A stretch of 64,000 nt of DNA from Psychrobacter sp. FDAARGOS_221 (GTDB lineage Bacteria; Pseudomonadota; Gammaproteobacteria; Pseudomonadales; Moraxellaceae). Location: the NCBI RefSeq assembly GCF_002313155.2, contig NZ_NWFK02000001.1, forward strand, positions 620,001 through 684,000, given 5' to 3'. Position numbers and translations under genes: made by a program. Positions 28,687-38,044 of the stretch are shown piece by piece (within the stretch, counting starts at the first letter, position 1; each line of letters begins with the position of its first letter). Under the pieces are notes generated by a model. That model made no database searches. It saw only the letters and a program-made list of their open reading frames with translations, and was not told the origin of the DNA.

Positions 28687-29046
28687 CTTTAAAGCTCAAA
28701 GTAATTCTGTCATTTGAAATCATCAAGTATGATGTCTTAGAGAGACTTTATCTAAATTTTAGTGGTGAGAATGAAAAGACTGGCCTTAGCATAGTGGTTC
28801 TTTAGATAGGGAGAAAAATGCGGGTCATCGTTAATCTATTTTTAAACTCAATGTCCGTGTCTCATCCCTAGGCAAAGAGCAGTAACTTAACTATTTTAGG
28901 TTATTAAAAGCAGTGCTAATAGTTAAAATTACTGCAAAACTAAATTAGTAGTTTAATAGGTATTATCAACCTCTCATCCACTAATCTATTACTTTTAGGA
29001 CAATTACATTGCAATATTTTTATAAATAAATAGAACTAAAACTATC
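28687..29046. other. Gene-free AT-rich stretch after nrdA
   Basis: About 360 bp. A 17-codon frame at 28819 (GGGAGAAAAATG start) has a good ribosome binding site, but it is too short to call. Nothing else recognised. Confidence 0.3.
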
Positions 29047-29415
29047 TTAAATATACCCTGAAATTAATCTCTCAGGTAGATTATGCTTACGTAGCGCTTT
29101 ATGGATTTTAGCTAAGTGAATATCAGCCTCTCCTGCAGGTATATAGCCATGTTTATGATAGAATTCAATTCTAATTATTTCTAAAATAAAATCTGAAAGG
29201 TTTCGAAACTTACCGTTTAAACAATTTTGAACAAATTGCTGGTGCTCCAAAGGAAATCTTTTCTTTAGAGGGTCTCTCTGTTCTATCATTGTAGCTAAAA
29301 CTATTGGTAAGTTATTTTCGAGCTCACTCCAGTTATGACCGAAATTTTGTTTTAATATTTTAGCGTGTGTGTTTGCAGTCTGGTAAACTGGATTTAAACC
29401 ATCGAAAAGACCCAT
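29047..29415 (-). CDS. Hypothetical protein, 122 aa
   Basis: Not recognised. It has a strong ribosome binding site (GAGGAGT) ahead of ATG 29415, which supports a real gene. The product (MGLFDGLNPVYQTANTHAKI...) has no signal peptide or membrane segment. It is predicted mostly helical with a basic, His-rich C-terminal half (HKHGY, HLAKIHKALRKHNLPERL). It lies beside an IS3 element in the AT-rich segment separating nrdA from nrdB, so horizontal acquisition is plausible. Confidence 0.65.
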   Translation of the reverse strand: MGLFDGLNPVYQTANTHAKILKQNFGHNWSELENNLPIVLATMIEQRDPLKKRFPLEHQQFVQNCLNGKFRNLSDFILEIIRIEFYHKHGYIPAGEADIHLAKIHKALRKHNLPERLISGYI

Positions 29416-29652
29416 AACATACTCCTCGTTAATAATATGGCTCTAGTCTATCAGATAGTTTCTGCCAGTCTAGCGCCATAATATATATCAAAAAATGCTG
29501 ATAAACCTAATGATTAAACTATAGCACACCTCATCATAATTAATAACCATGATATATCAATATGGTATTTACAGCTTTGTAACACGATTATATGATAGAT
29601 ATGAAATGACCCCTGCCGTCAAATCCGTACACCTAAACTTGGGAGATTTTGA

Positions 29653-30471
29653 TCAGGCAGCTTGACGATAGAAATCCATCCAAACTTGTCTTGGCGATCT
29701 CATACCTAAACTCTGCTGAATCCTGACTTGATTGTAATCTAACTCGATATATTTTATGATACTGTTGATTGCTTCAAATCGAGTTTTGTAATTATGATGA
29801 TATATCAGCTCATTCTTTAAAACGCCCCAGAAGCTCTCTATTGGCGCATTGTCATAACAGTTACCTTTCGCACTCATAGATCCTTTAAAACCGTATTTAC
29901 TGATCATTTTGCGATAATCTTCGCTGCAATACTGGCTGCCTCTATCTGAATGTACAATAAGCCCTTGGCTAGGTCGTTTATCCTTGATTGCTTTATTTAA
30001 GGCTCTACAGACTAAATCTGCTTTCATGCGTTTATCGATAGCGTAGCCAACCAATTCTTTGGTATATAAGTCTTTGACGCCTGCTAAATAAAGCCAGCCC
30101 TCATCTGTCCAAATATAGGTTATATCACTGACCCAAGCACAATTAGGACGGTTAACGCCAAACTGTTGTTTAAGAAAATTAGGATAGACTCGCTTGTTAT
30201 GGTCTGAGTCCGTTGTCACTTTAAAGCGTTTATGACGTCTACATTTGATGTCATGTTCTTCCTTGATACTACGCACCATGTACTTGCTAATCTCATGTCC
30301 ATGCTCACTTAAATGTGCATGCAGACGCTGATAACCATATCGCTCTTTAGTCTCACTATGCGCAGCTTTTACAAGCAGCTCACAGCGGTTACGATGTATT
30401 TGCTGAGCACTGATATTACGCTTGGTCCAGTCATAGTAGCTTGATGGTTTAATATCAAGGGTTTTACACAT
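29653..30471 (-). CDS. IS3-family transposase OrfB (DDE integrase domain)
   Basis: Catalytic part of the transposase, with an rve/DDE integrase core. It shows the first Asp in WVSDITYIWTDEG, the second in IVHSDRGSQYCS, and the Glu in NAPIESFWGVLKNEL. An HTH_21-like domain precedes it (KERYGYQRLHAHLSEHG). Coordinates are given from the first ATG (272 residues). The frame is open further upstream (YAFIDHHKYEFSITS) up to the frameshift site at 30552-30558, so the working enzyme is most probably the OrfAB fusion. Confidence 0.93.
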   Translation of the reverse strand: MCKTLDIKPSSYYDWTKRNISAQQIHRNRCELLVKAAHSETKERYGYQRLHAHLSEHGHEISKYMVRSIKEEHDIKCRRHKRFKVTTDSDHNKRVYPNFLKQQFGVNRPNCAWVSDITYIWTDEGWLYLAGVKDLYTKELVGYAIDKRMKADLVCRALNKAIKDKRPSQGLIVHSDRGSQYCSEDYRKMISKYGFKGSMSAKGNCYDNAPIESFWGVLKNELIYHHNYKTRFEAINSIIKYIELDYNQVRIQQSLGMRSPRQVWMDFYRQAA

Positions 30472-30518
30472 GCTGGTAATGCTAAATTCATATTTGTGAT
30501 GGTCAATAAAGGCGTACC

Positions 30519-30818
30519 TTACTGACCGTGTTTCGCAAAGTACGCCGTGGCCTTTTTTAGTATCTCTCGTTCTTCTTGTGCTATTTTTAGTTCACGCTTT
30601 AAACGCTTCATTTCTTCAAGGGCTGAAACAAGCTCTGGATCGTATTGCTTAGTACCCTTGAGCATGCCTTGATTGGCTTTTCGTTGCCAGTTAGCCAGTG
30701 TCTGCATTGGCAGCCCTAACCGCCTAGCTGTAGCACTAACATTGCCACCATTATTCTCTATTGCTTTAACTGCTTCTGCTTTAAATTCTTCACTGTATCT
30801 TTTAGCTTTCTTTGTCAT
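30519..30818 (-). CDS. IS3-family OrfA (helix-turn-helix, leucine-zipper part)
   Basis: A 99-residue DNA-binding protein. The helix-turn-helix is MTKKAKRYSEEFKAEAVKAI...GNVSATARRLGLPMQTLANW, and a C-terminal coiled coil is rich in Glu, Leu and Lys (ALEEMKRLKRELKIAQEERE). Near its 3' end the coding strand has AAAAAAG (30552-30558). A -1 slip there joins OrfA to the OrfB frame without any stop, through ...VLCETRSVRYAFIDHHKYEF. This is the standard IS3 arrangement. Confidence 0.92.
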   Translation of the reverse strand: MTKKAKRYSEEFKAEAVKAIENNGGNVSATARRLGLPMQTLANWQRKANQGMLKGTKQYDPELVSALEEMKRLKRELKIAQEEREILKKATAYFAKHGQ

Positions 30819-30950
30819 GGTAAACTCCTATTTGTCTTCCTTAGTTTACCAAGTTTTTGTCTACGGTTTTTTCAGCATAGCTCAGAAATAAGTAAATAAT
30901 GAGTTAAGTAAAATTTATATTGTATGACTATTCATTCAAAGGAGTTTAGT

Positions 30951-31328
30951 ATGGGTTGGTTTACCTCTAGAAAATCTAAAAAAATAGAAGCCGAAAAATT
31001 AGCACTTATCAACTATATTGCTAATATAATACTCCTTTATAAAAATGATAAAAACTTGACCTGGTTTGATATTCATAGAAACTTAAATATGATTTTATCA
31101 ACTGTAGGGTTAATTCTTGCAGATGAGAACCCTCAATATCATTCAGATTACTCAAATATTGCGCGAAAAGCAGCAACCGAAGGGATGGATAGTGTTCTTA
31201 TGTTTATATTATGTTCTGTCACGATAGAGTTTGGAGAGGGTGCATATGAAGATTTCGTTAAACTATCTGCGACTATAGATTCAATTTTATTAGATAAGGG
31301 TTTTCCAGATTTTATTATTAATTATTAA
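30951..31328 (+). CDS. Hypothetical protein, 125 aa
   Basis: Not recognised. I chose ATG 30951 because AAAGGAG sits 8 bases upstream; an earlier in-frame ATG at 30924 lacks a ribosome binding site. The product begins MGWFTSRKSKKIEAEKLALI and is mainly helical and AT-rich in codon use. It has a moderately hydrophobic stretch (GMDSVLMFILCSVTIEFGEG) that is too polar for a certain membrane helix. It lies 66 bp from the IS3 end. With the 122-residue gene on the other side, it forms the orphan content of this island. Confidence 0.65.
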   Translation: MGWFTSRKSKKIEAEKLALINYIANIILLYKNDKNLTWFDIHRNLNMILSTVGLILADENPQYHSDYSNIARKAATEGMDSVLMFILCSVTIEFGEGAYEDFVKLSATIDSILLDKGFPDFIINY

Positions 31329-31669
31329 GCTTATATCATCTTAATGGATGAATGCATATATGTGACAATATAGACTAGGATGCGTTAGTCACCTTGCCCA
31401 TTATTTTATCTCAACTCTACTGGTCTAAGATCACAGCCTAATCCAAAAATTTTAGCATCAGCGTAGATTGTGTGGAGTTCACGACACCCAGTAACTTAGT
31501 CAAAATTTGTTTTGTTTCCTACTCCTCACTAACAAACTCTCTACTAACTAGAAAACTCAAAACAAACTCCCCCTCCCTACAAGATATAAACTCGAGTTAG
31601 ATATAATGCACTCAAGGTTATCCCTAGCAGTACGCTAACTTAAAAAGAGTTTTGAGCTGAAGTTTAAGT
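31329..31669. other. Gene-free stretch before the YwqG-like gene
   Basis: About 340 bp with no gene, terminator or RNA that I can support. Confidence 0.3.
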
Positions 31670-32545
31670 ATGACGATAGATCACTCCCAATTACCGCAGT
31701 CACTATCAGAGGTCATAGAAGCCAGTCAAACCTCGATGGTTAGAATCAAACTTGATAATGCCAGTGATGCGCTCTCATTGACCGATAGTAAAATAGGCGG
31801 CTTAGGCTATTTACCAGAAGATAAGGCCTATCCTTATACCGATGCAGGTAATCCGCTGTCATTATTAATTCAAATAAACTTTGAGCAACTTGCCGATAAT
31901 ATTGATGTCGGTCAGTTAGCACACCCACTGCCTACGTCTGGCATCTTGCAGATTTATATTGATGCAACCGATGATGTATACGGTGCTGACTATGATAACC
32001 CTACTCCAAGCGATGCGTATCAAGTTCGCTTCTGGAAAGATATCAGCGCACCAGTAAATACTCAGGCTCTCAGAGAAGCAAAACTCGCCATACAGGGATA
32101 TATCAGTGATGACGAATACTACCCGCCTTTTGATGTTCATCAAGAGATTGCGCTTAAGTTTGTGCCTCAGACACAAAGCTGTAGTCCCAGCTGCATAGAT
32201 TTTAGTTACTATCTAAAGACTATCGATGACTCTGCCCAAGAAACTGAATTTTTCGATTATCTAGAGTCATTAGGCATAGAAGATATTGACGATATTCACG
32301 ATGTGTACAACGAGATAGCTAACGCTCAAGGTCATCAACTGCTCGGATACCCCTACTTTACTCAAACTGATCCACGCACTTTTGATGACGCCATACAACA
32401 GCATATCCTTTTGCTGCAGATTGACACTGATGATGACTTTAATATCAGCTGGGGAGACTGCGGTGTCGCACACTTCTTTATCACACCAAAGGCACTGGCA
32501 AACGAAGACTTTAGTGGACTGATTTATCATTGGGATTGTTATTAA
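31670..32545 (+). CDS. YwqG/DUF1963 family protein
   Basis: A 291-residue cytosolic protein of the DUF1963 (YwqG-like) family. Recognisable blocks are SKIGGLGYLPEDKAYP near residue 42, PLSLLIQINFEQL, and GILQIYIDATDDVYGADYD. The end, LLLQIDTDDDFNISWGDCGVAHFFI, is the typical C-terminal block. The family has no established biochemical role; members often occur next to toxin-immunity or cell-surface genes. The ATG at 31670 has only a weak purine stretch upstream. A strong inverted repeat follows. Confidence 0.8.
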   Translation: MTIDHSQLPQSLSEVIEASQTSMVRIKLDNASDALSLTDSKIGGLGYLPEDKAYPYTDAGNPLSLLIQINFEQLADNIDVGQLAHPLPTSGILQIYIDATDDVYGADYDNPTPSDAYQVRFWKDISAPVNTQALREAKLAIQGYISDDEYYPPFDVHQEIALKFVPQTQSCSPSCIDFSYYLKTIDDSAQETEFFDYLESLGIEDIDDIHDVYNEIANAQGHQLLGYPYFTQTDPRTFDDAIQQHILLLQIDTDDDFNISWGDCGVAHFFITPKALANEDFSGLIYHWDCY

Positions 32546-32555
32546 CGCTAAAACC

Positions 32556-32591
32556 AAAGAGGGTCTGTTGAATGTTCAACAGACCCTCTTT
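32556..32591 (+). terminator. Terminator between the YwqG-like gene and dctM
   Basis: A perfect 17-bp stem, AAAGAGGGTCTGTTGAA with its complement, and a 2-base loop. It is followed by T on the plus strand, 10 bp after the YwqG stop. It may also stop the convergent TRAP operon, although the minus-strand T run is weak. Confidence 0.88.
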
Positions 32592-32641
32592 TTATATCAA
32601 AACCATGTATCAAAGCCATATATCAAAACTATGATGTCCTA

Positions 32642-33988
32642 TCAGAGCAACGGGGATAGGCCGAATACCGATGGGAAGACAGCAATTAACATCAACACAA
32701 ATACTTGGATTCCAATGAAAGGTAATACCCCTTTATAGATCTGTGTTGTTTGTACCTCTGGCGGTGCGACCCCCTTCAGGTAAAATAGCGAGAAACCAAA
32801 CGGCGGTGTTAAGAATGACGTTTGCAGATTCATTGCGATTAAAATAGCAAACCATAATGGGCTAATGCCTAATATCTCAGATACAGGTAATAAAATTGGC
32901 ACAATGATGTAGGCAATTTCAACAAAATCAATGAAGAACCCTAAGATAAAGATGGCAAGCATGGTAAAGATAATAAAGCTCCATCTTCCATTACCTGGCA
33001 AGTTCAGCATAAACTGCTCAACCAACTCTTCACCACCGGTGTAGTTAAACACCATAGAGAATGCAGTTGCACCAATTAGAATCGCAAATACCATTGAGGT
33101 AATTTTAACCGACTCTTGAGCGGCCTCTTTGACCATTGAGAATGAGAACTTACGATATAAAGCACCTAGTACTAAGGCGCCCACACAGCCTACAGCAGAC
33201 GATTCAGTCGCGGTTGCCATACCTGAGAAAATAGAACCTAACACTAAGATGATAAGGGTTAATGGCGGAATAATATTTTTTAAGGCTTCAAATACCAATG
33301 CTTTTCTACTAGTAACCCCAAGCTCGCTTGCAGGTATCGCAGGCGCAGCGCCTTTGACAAAGTAAGCAAAAATTAAAATATACACCACATAGAGACCGAC
33401 CAGTAATAAGCCAGGGCCAACAGCCGCTTTAAACAAATCACCGACCGGCACCTGAAACACATCGCCTAAGATAATCAGTACAATTGATGGCGGGATGATT
33501 TGACCAAGTGTCCCTGAGGCACAAATGGTACCGCACGCAAGCTCTGGGCTATATTTGTGTCTTAGCATAATGGGCAGTGAGATAACCCCCATCGACACCA
33601 CTGACGCACCAACAATACCGGTAGACGCTGCTAATAAAGAGCCCACTAATACGGTTGAGATAGCCAGACCGCCACGGATTTCACCAAACAGCTTGGCCAT
33701 TGACTCAAGCAGCTTTTCTGCAAGCCCTGTTTTTTGCAAAATGACGCCCATGAAAATAAACATAGGCACTGCCATCAAAATCGTATTGGTCATGATCGAC
33801 ATAATACGAAATGGCATAAAATCAAACATATCTATCGCTGAGGCAAACCCCTCACCGAGATTAAAATCGGTTTCGACAAGACCTGCTAAAATAGCAAATC
33901 CAAATGCCACCGCCGCGAAAGTAAACGCTACAGGGTACCCCATTAGCAACATCACCAATGCGGTAAAAAACATGATAATACCAATCAT
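32642..33988 (-). CDS. dctM: TRAP transporter large permease subunit DctM
   Basis: Large membrane subunit (448 residues, about 12 membrane helices) of a tripartite ATP-independent periplasmic transporter. It carries out sodium-driven uptake of the ligand delivered by DctP. Typical DctM text is GVILQKTGLAEKLLESMAKL followed by GEIRGGLAISTVLVGSLLAA, then IIPPSIVLIILGDV and LQTSFLTPPFGFSLFYLKGV. It overlaps the end of dctQ by 4 bp (ATGA), so the two are translationally coupled. Confidence 0.94.
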   Translation of the reverse strand: MIGIIMFFTALVMLLMGYPVAFTFAAVAFGFAILAGLVETDFNLGEGFASAIDMFDFMPFRIMSIMTNTILMAVPMFIFMGVILQKTGLAEKLLESMAKLFGEIRGGLAISTVLVGSLLAASTGIVGASVVSMGVISLPIMLRHKYSPELACGTICASGTLGQIIPPSIVLIILGDVFQVPVGDLFKAAVGPGLLLVGLYVVYILIFAYFVKGAAPAIPASELGVTSRKALVFEALKNIIPPLTLIILVLGSIFSGMATATESSAVGCVGALVLGALYRKFSFSMVKEAAQESVKITSMVFAILIGATAFSMVFNYTGGEELVEQFMLNLPGNGRWSFIIFTMLAIFILGFFIDFVEIAYIIVPILLPVSEILGISPLWFAILIAMNLQTSFLTPPFGFSLFYLKGVAPPEVQTTQIYKGVLPFIGIQVFVLMLIAVFPSVFGLSPLL

Positions 33989-34521
33989 GACTGTTCTCCC
34001 TTGAGCGTATTCTGTCCAGACTTATACTCTTGTAAAATGTTTATCTGCTTAACAATAAATCCGATAGCAGAAATAATTAGGAATAAAAAGCTCAAAGGAA
34101 TCAGTGATTTTATTATCCAGCGATGGGTTAAACCGCCAGGATTACCACTGGCTTCAGCCGATTGATAGGACTCTATAACATAGTCTATCGAGCCATAACC
34201 GATAACGATGGCAACAGGAATGATAAACAGCAGCGTCCCTATAATATTAATAAAGGCTTGCTTGGTAACACTCAAATTGTCATAAAACACATCTACTCTG
34301 ACGTGCCCATCTTGCTGCAGCGTATATGACATACCCAACATAATGATGATAGAAAATAAATGCCACTCTAACTCTTGAAAGCCAATACTGCCGATGTTAA
34401 AGAAATATCGCATCACCACATCATAAAAGACATTGACGATCATTAACACCAAAACGATAGATGTTAATCCCCCTATTGCCGTACCAAAGGCATCGAATGC
34501 TTTTTCGATTTTTTTAAGCAT
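33985..34521 (-). CDS. dctQ: TRAP transporter small permease subunit DctQ
   Basis: Small membrane subunit (178 residues, four membrane helices). It begins MLKKIEKAFDAFGTAIGGLT and contains the family block QELEWHLFSIIIMLGMSYTLQQDGHVRVDV. I chose ATG 34521 because AAAGGAGC lies directly upstream. The frame could extend to an ATG at 34548, but that would place the ribosome binding site inside the gene. It is preceded by an intra-operon hairpin after dctP. Confidence 0.92.
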   Translation of the reverse strand: MLKKIEKAFDAFGTAIGGLTSIVLVLMIVNVFYDVVMRYFFNIGSIGFQELEWHLFSIIIMLGMSYTLQQDGHVRVDVFYDNLSVTKQAFINIIGTLLFIIPVAIVIGYGSIDYVIESYQSAEASGNPGGLTHRWIIKSLIPLSFLFLIISAIGFIVKQINILQEYKSGQNTLKGEQS

Positions 34522-34554
34522 AGCTCCTTTATCCTTTTTGTTAATCATTAAAAA

Positions 34555-34588
34555 AACACCAAAAATGCAACTCTACATTTTTGGTGTT
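34555..34588 (-). terminator. Intra-operon hairpin between dctP and dctQ
   Basis: A perfect 13-bp stem (34555-34567 with 34576-34588, AACACCAAAAATG and complement) and 8-base loop. On the minus strand it is followed by a T run. It lies between the dctP stop and the dctQ start. It probably acts as a partial terminator, leaving more dctP than dctQM message, a common plan for binding-protein transporters. Confidence 0.8.
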
Positions 34589-34621
34589 ATTGTATTTTTG
34601 CAGTATTGAGGACGATTAAAT

Positions 34622-35719
34622 TTACTGATTATCTTTAATATATTGATAATCTGCTAATTTGCCCCAGTTACGCGCCTTAGTTTGGTACGCTTGTTGAGAC
34701 TCGATAATCTCTTTCATCATCGGGCTTTCATTAACCATATCACCAACCAATCGATCATTAATTGCTTTCAGCTCATTCAATACAGCAGGCGGCATGGTTT
34801 TAATCTGCACATTTGGTGCTTCCGTCTTCATTTGCGCTAAGAACTCAGCATTCATATGCTGTGTTCTCACTGACATATCATCGGCAGACACACGCATCGC
34901 AGTTTTAAGGATTTGCTGTAAATCTGCTGGCAATTTGTCGTAAGCTTTATCGTTCACTAAATAGTGAAGCTCAGCACCTGGCTCATGCCAACCGGTATAG
35001 TAATAAGGAGCGATTTTGTGAAAGCCCATCTTAATATCCATTGAAGGACCAACCCACTCTAGCGCATCAATAGTGCCGCGATCTAGTGCGGTGTATAGCT
35101 CGCCACCTGGAATGGTAGTCGGAACGGCACCGGTTTCAGCGATAACTTCGCCAGCGAAACCAGGAATACGCATTTTTAGACCTTTAAAGTCATCAACGGT
35201 ATTGATTTCTTTTTTAAACCAGCCGCCCATCTGCATACCGGTATTACCGCCTGGGAATGCAACGATGTTATGTGGCTTAAATACTTTTTGCATCAGCTCA
35301 AGACCACCGCCATAATACATCCAGCCTTGCTGCTCTGTTGATGTCATACCAAACGGCATGGCGGTGAAAGGTATAGTGGCTAAATCTTTGCCTTTATAGT
35401 AATAAGTAGCGGTGTGACCCATATCGTATTGACCAGATTTAACTAAATCTAGAATACCTAATGGTGATTTGTGTTTGTTAGAAGGATCGACTTGAATTTT
35501 AAGACGACCATTTGACATCTCTTCAGCCATTTTGGCCATGTTTTGCGAGGCATCGATAAATGGCGTTAATGTTGGGCCCCATGTGGCCGCTAACTTAAGC
35601 TTATATACTTTATCTGATTGTCCTGAATCGGCACTTCCTGAACCTGCTGTTTCAGAGTTTGAACCACATGCCGTCACTAATAATGTAGTGGCGACCACCA
35701 ATGTTATTTTCTTTAACAA
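34622..35719 (-). CDS. dctP: TRAP transporter solute-binding lipoprotein DctP
   Basis: Periplasmic solute receptor (365 residues) of the TRAP system. The signal peptide MLKKITLVVATTLLVTAC ends in the lipobox VTAC, followed by a Ser/Gly linker. The DctP fold is supported by KLKLAATWGPTLTPF, LRGTIDA-type text (ALDRGTIDALEWVGPSMDI), and the segment MGGWFKKEINTVDDFKGLKM with MRIPGFAGEVIAETGAVPTT. The conserved Arg in KMRIPG should bind a ligand carboxylate. The length and the GGWFxKxI segment resemble TakP-type 2-oxoacid receptors, but this is inference. The Cys shows it is a lipoprotein, unlike most DctP proteins. Confidence 0.9.
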   Translation of the reverse strand: MLKKITLVVATTLLVTACGSNSETAGSGSADSGQSDKVYKLKLAATWGPTLTPFIDASQNMAKMAEEMSNGRLKIQVDPSNKHKSPLGILDLVKSGQYDMGHTATYYYKGKDLATIPFTAMPFGMTSTEQQGWMYYGGGLELMQKVFKPHNIVAFPGGNTGMQMGGWFKKEINTVDDFKGLKMRIPGFAGEVIAETGAVPTTIPGGELYTALDRGTIDALEWVGPSMDIKMGFHKIAPYYYTGWHEPGAELHYLVNDKAYDKLPADLQQILKTAMRVSADDMSVRTQHMNAEFLAQMKTEAPNVQIKTMPPAVLNELKAINDRLVGDMVNESPMMKEIIESQQAYQTKARNWGKLADYQYIKDNQ

Positions 35720-36484
35720 GATACTGCTCCTTTTTTTATAAAATCCTTAAATACTTTCTTACAGTCTTGTTACAATATTAATAAACACGATAACAAAAAC
35801 TTACTTATTAGTTGAGTATACACCTATTTTATAAAACTAAAAGTCAAATTTTTCAAAAACATTTCACAATACAACTATTAAGTTAAGATTTTCTATGTTT
35901 CAAATATCACTCTGATGACGTTTATTACTGTGTTTATTCAACTTTTTAGAGTATTTTGTGGCTAAAACCATCTTCAATAATTTATTATCTACCCCCTAAG
36001 GTCTATCATTTATTAACGAGTAATATATTAAAATAAGTGATACGCTTAAATAAATGACAGACCTTAACTGCCTATAGAGCAATTAAGTGACCTATGAAGC
36101 ACTTAAGTAAAAGTCATGTATTAATAATAAATTAGTTTGTAAATATGGCTCACTAAAAACCAAATAGACAAAGAACGAAATGGCGATAAAATGATGGGTC
36201 AGGTAAAATAGGCAGACATTTTTAGCGAACTGCTAATATATTGCTAGTGCTAACTCGCTGCTGCTACTTATCAGCTCTGCCGTCTTAATTGTTACAAGTC
36301 GCTGCGTTTATTGCATTATTTGTGTTTATTGCTATGATGTCAGGTCTACCCTAATATCTCCTACTTAATCGGCTAACTGAGTGACTTATTTATTAATTTA
36401 TTGATACGGTCAATACTCGATAAACTCTCAATAAGCTCCTATCGCCAGTAATAGCGTTGACCTTATTAACAACCTTGGAAACAC
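35720..36484. other. Gene-free region between dctP and the secreted orphan
   Basis: About 765 bp, AT-rich, between divergent genes. It must contain the TRAP operon promoter near its left end. No gene, tRNA or clear operator recognised. Confidence 0.35.
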
Positions 36485-37828
36485 ATGAATCGTATCCGCT
36501 TTACTCAGAGCCGTGGCCGTTATATTAGCGCTGTATCATCATTGATATGTTTATTAATAGTCAGTCAATCTGCTTATGCGAAACCAAATAAATCAATACT
36601 AAACCAAGCTAAGCAAAACGCACCTAAAGTCATTACATGTATTGATCGACAGAATTACTATGACAGTTTAGAAGAGCTGGAAATCAAATTTGAAAGCTGT
36701 GCGCAACAGGTAACACTCTCATTGGATATCGACCGCAATGACGAGTTATCGTCAAGCTATTTTGATGCATTATATGAACATATATTCGAAGATGAAGGGT
36801 TTCAAAATACGATGGCATCGATCGCAGCACGTGAATCATTGCCTATTACCGATCCGTTGTATGATACCGATGACATAGGCCAAGCCTTAGAAGACAGCTT
36901 AGTTGGCACTTATAGCTTACCCACTGGTAGTCAATCTCCAGAAGGCGGTCCGGGCTTGGCGCTGCTGCCTAACCGAAAGTATGCTGTATATAGCTTTGGC
37001 TATGCTGCAGGCGGTGATTGGAGAATAGTAAAGGGTAAATATTTACACTTGATTCCTTATAGAGTGCCTCAACCATACTATGTATATGGTCGCCATAATA
37101 GTGACTTGGGACAGAAATCAAAAATAAGGTTTAACGGTGGCGATTTTAGTGATGCAACTCTGGTAAGCTTCAATGACAAGCCTGCCACACCCACTGAGCT
37201 ACCTAAGCTAACACCGGTATTTAATGATGGCGCCAATTGTTTTAGTTGGCCCTATGAGGCCGTTTATCCTAATACCTATAAATTTTTAACACTGGCATAT
37301 AATGCTGATTACAAAAATAAAGGTGATGACGCCATTACGACGTATACCTTTAATAATGAGCAAGGATTTAATCACTTTCATGCGCTCTCGTTTCGCAAAA
37401 TGAGCGAGCGCAAAACGATGAAATTCATTATAAAAGACGGTGAGCTGTTTGCTTACTCATTTTCAGAATTAGAAAAGCTCTCTAAGTCTGAACTACCAGA
37501 GCCAGATACTGAAAATGCTCAGTTTTTCAAGTATATAAGTACCGAGTCAACGATAGCTGACTCATTATTTTACAACCCTGCTGGCAACGAAATACAGCAG
37601 TTTGATTTAGACCCTAATAATTATAGTTACGATGATAAGCTAAAGGCGCTGGTAGCCATCAATACCTGCTCGGATGAGAATTGCCCGCCAGCAGATGATT
37701 ATCACAACTATGATATTTTTTATGAATACAAACGCTTAGACACCATCAGTCAAAATAAAAGCAAGTTTCAGTTACAACCAAAGCCTCTTATCTATAGCGT
37801 CTGTCAGGAAGCAGAAAGAATCGATTAG
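36485..37828 (+). CDS. Exported protein of unknown function, 447 aa
   Basis: Not recognised. A signal peptide is clear: basic n-region (MNRIRFTQSRGRY), hydrophobic core (SLICLLIVSQS) and cleavage after AYA near residue 32. The mature protein is aromatic- and Asn-rich, with several paired cysteines (VITCIDRQ, FESCAQQ, NTCSDENCPP, YSVCQEAE). There is no lipobox, membrane helix or known catalytic motif. It begins 765 bp after a divergent TRAP operon and ends 216 bp before nrdB. Periplasmic or secreted location is inferred. Confidence 0.72.
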   Translation: MNRIRFTQSRGRYISAVSSLICLLIVSQSAYAKPNKSILNQAKQNAPKVITCIDRQNYYDSLEELEIKFESCAQQVTLSLDIDRNDELSSSYFDALYEHIFEDEGFQNTMASIAARESLPITDPLYDTDDIGQALEDSLVGTYSLPTGSQSPEGGPGLALLPNRKYAVYSFGYAAGGDWRIVKGKYLHLIPYRVPQPYYVYGRHNSDLGQKSKIRFNGGDFSDATLVSFNDKPATPTELPKLTPVFNDGANCFSWPYEAVYPNTYKFLTLAYNADYKNKGDDAITTYTFNNEQGFNHFHALSFRKMSERKTMKFIIKDGELFAYSFSELEKLSKSELPEPDTENAQFFKYISTESTIADSLFYNPAGNEIQQFDLDPNNYSYDDKLKALVAINTCSDENCPPADDYHNYDIFYEYKRLDTISQNKSKFQLQPKPLIYSVCQEAERID

Positions 37829-37898
37829 TAGCCAATGGTTCAGCACTAATCGTCTGAAAAACTGTTTATCTAAATTACAGCTAACAGCTGAATTCGGA

Positions 37899-37928
37899 GC
37901 ACTAAGTCAACAGGCACTAAGTCAACAT
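37899..37928. repeat. Tandem 15-bp repeat upstream of nrdB
   Basis: Two copies of GCACTAAGTCAACA at 15-bp offset. It lies about 120 bp before the nrdB start. It does not resemble an NrdR box; a regulatory role is unproven. Confidence 0.6.
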
Positions 37929-38044
37929 TAGTAATAAGAGCACAACGCAGAACCAATCAACACAATTAGCGCAACTGAAACCACTGACAATAAACAACAC
38001 CCCTTTAACGACGACCATCACTTGAGAATACTAAGGTAAAAATC

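Larger units (their letters stand above)
29607..30884 (-). mobile_element. Complete IS3-family insertion sequence, 1278 bp
   Basis: The ends are defined by imperfect 36-bp inverted repeats at 29607-29642 and 30849-30884. Both begin TGA and share the inner block ACTTGG. The flanking bases are GAAA on both sides (29603-29606 and 30885-30888), a 4-bp target duplication of the size seen for IS3-family members. Inside are orfA and orfB on the minus strand with an A6G frameshift site. Both frames are intact, so the copy looks potentially active. It is inserted between two small orphan genes without visibly interrupting a gene. Confidence 0.9.

Noticed and set aside
28819..28872. 17-codon frame after nrdA with a good ribosome binding site
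   Set aside because: Too short to support, and no conserved feature or lipobox.
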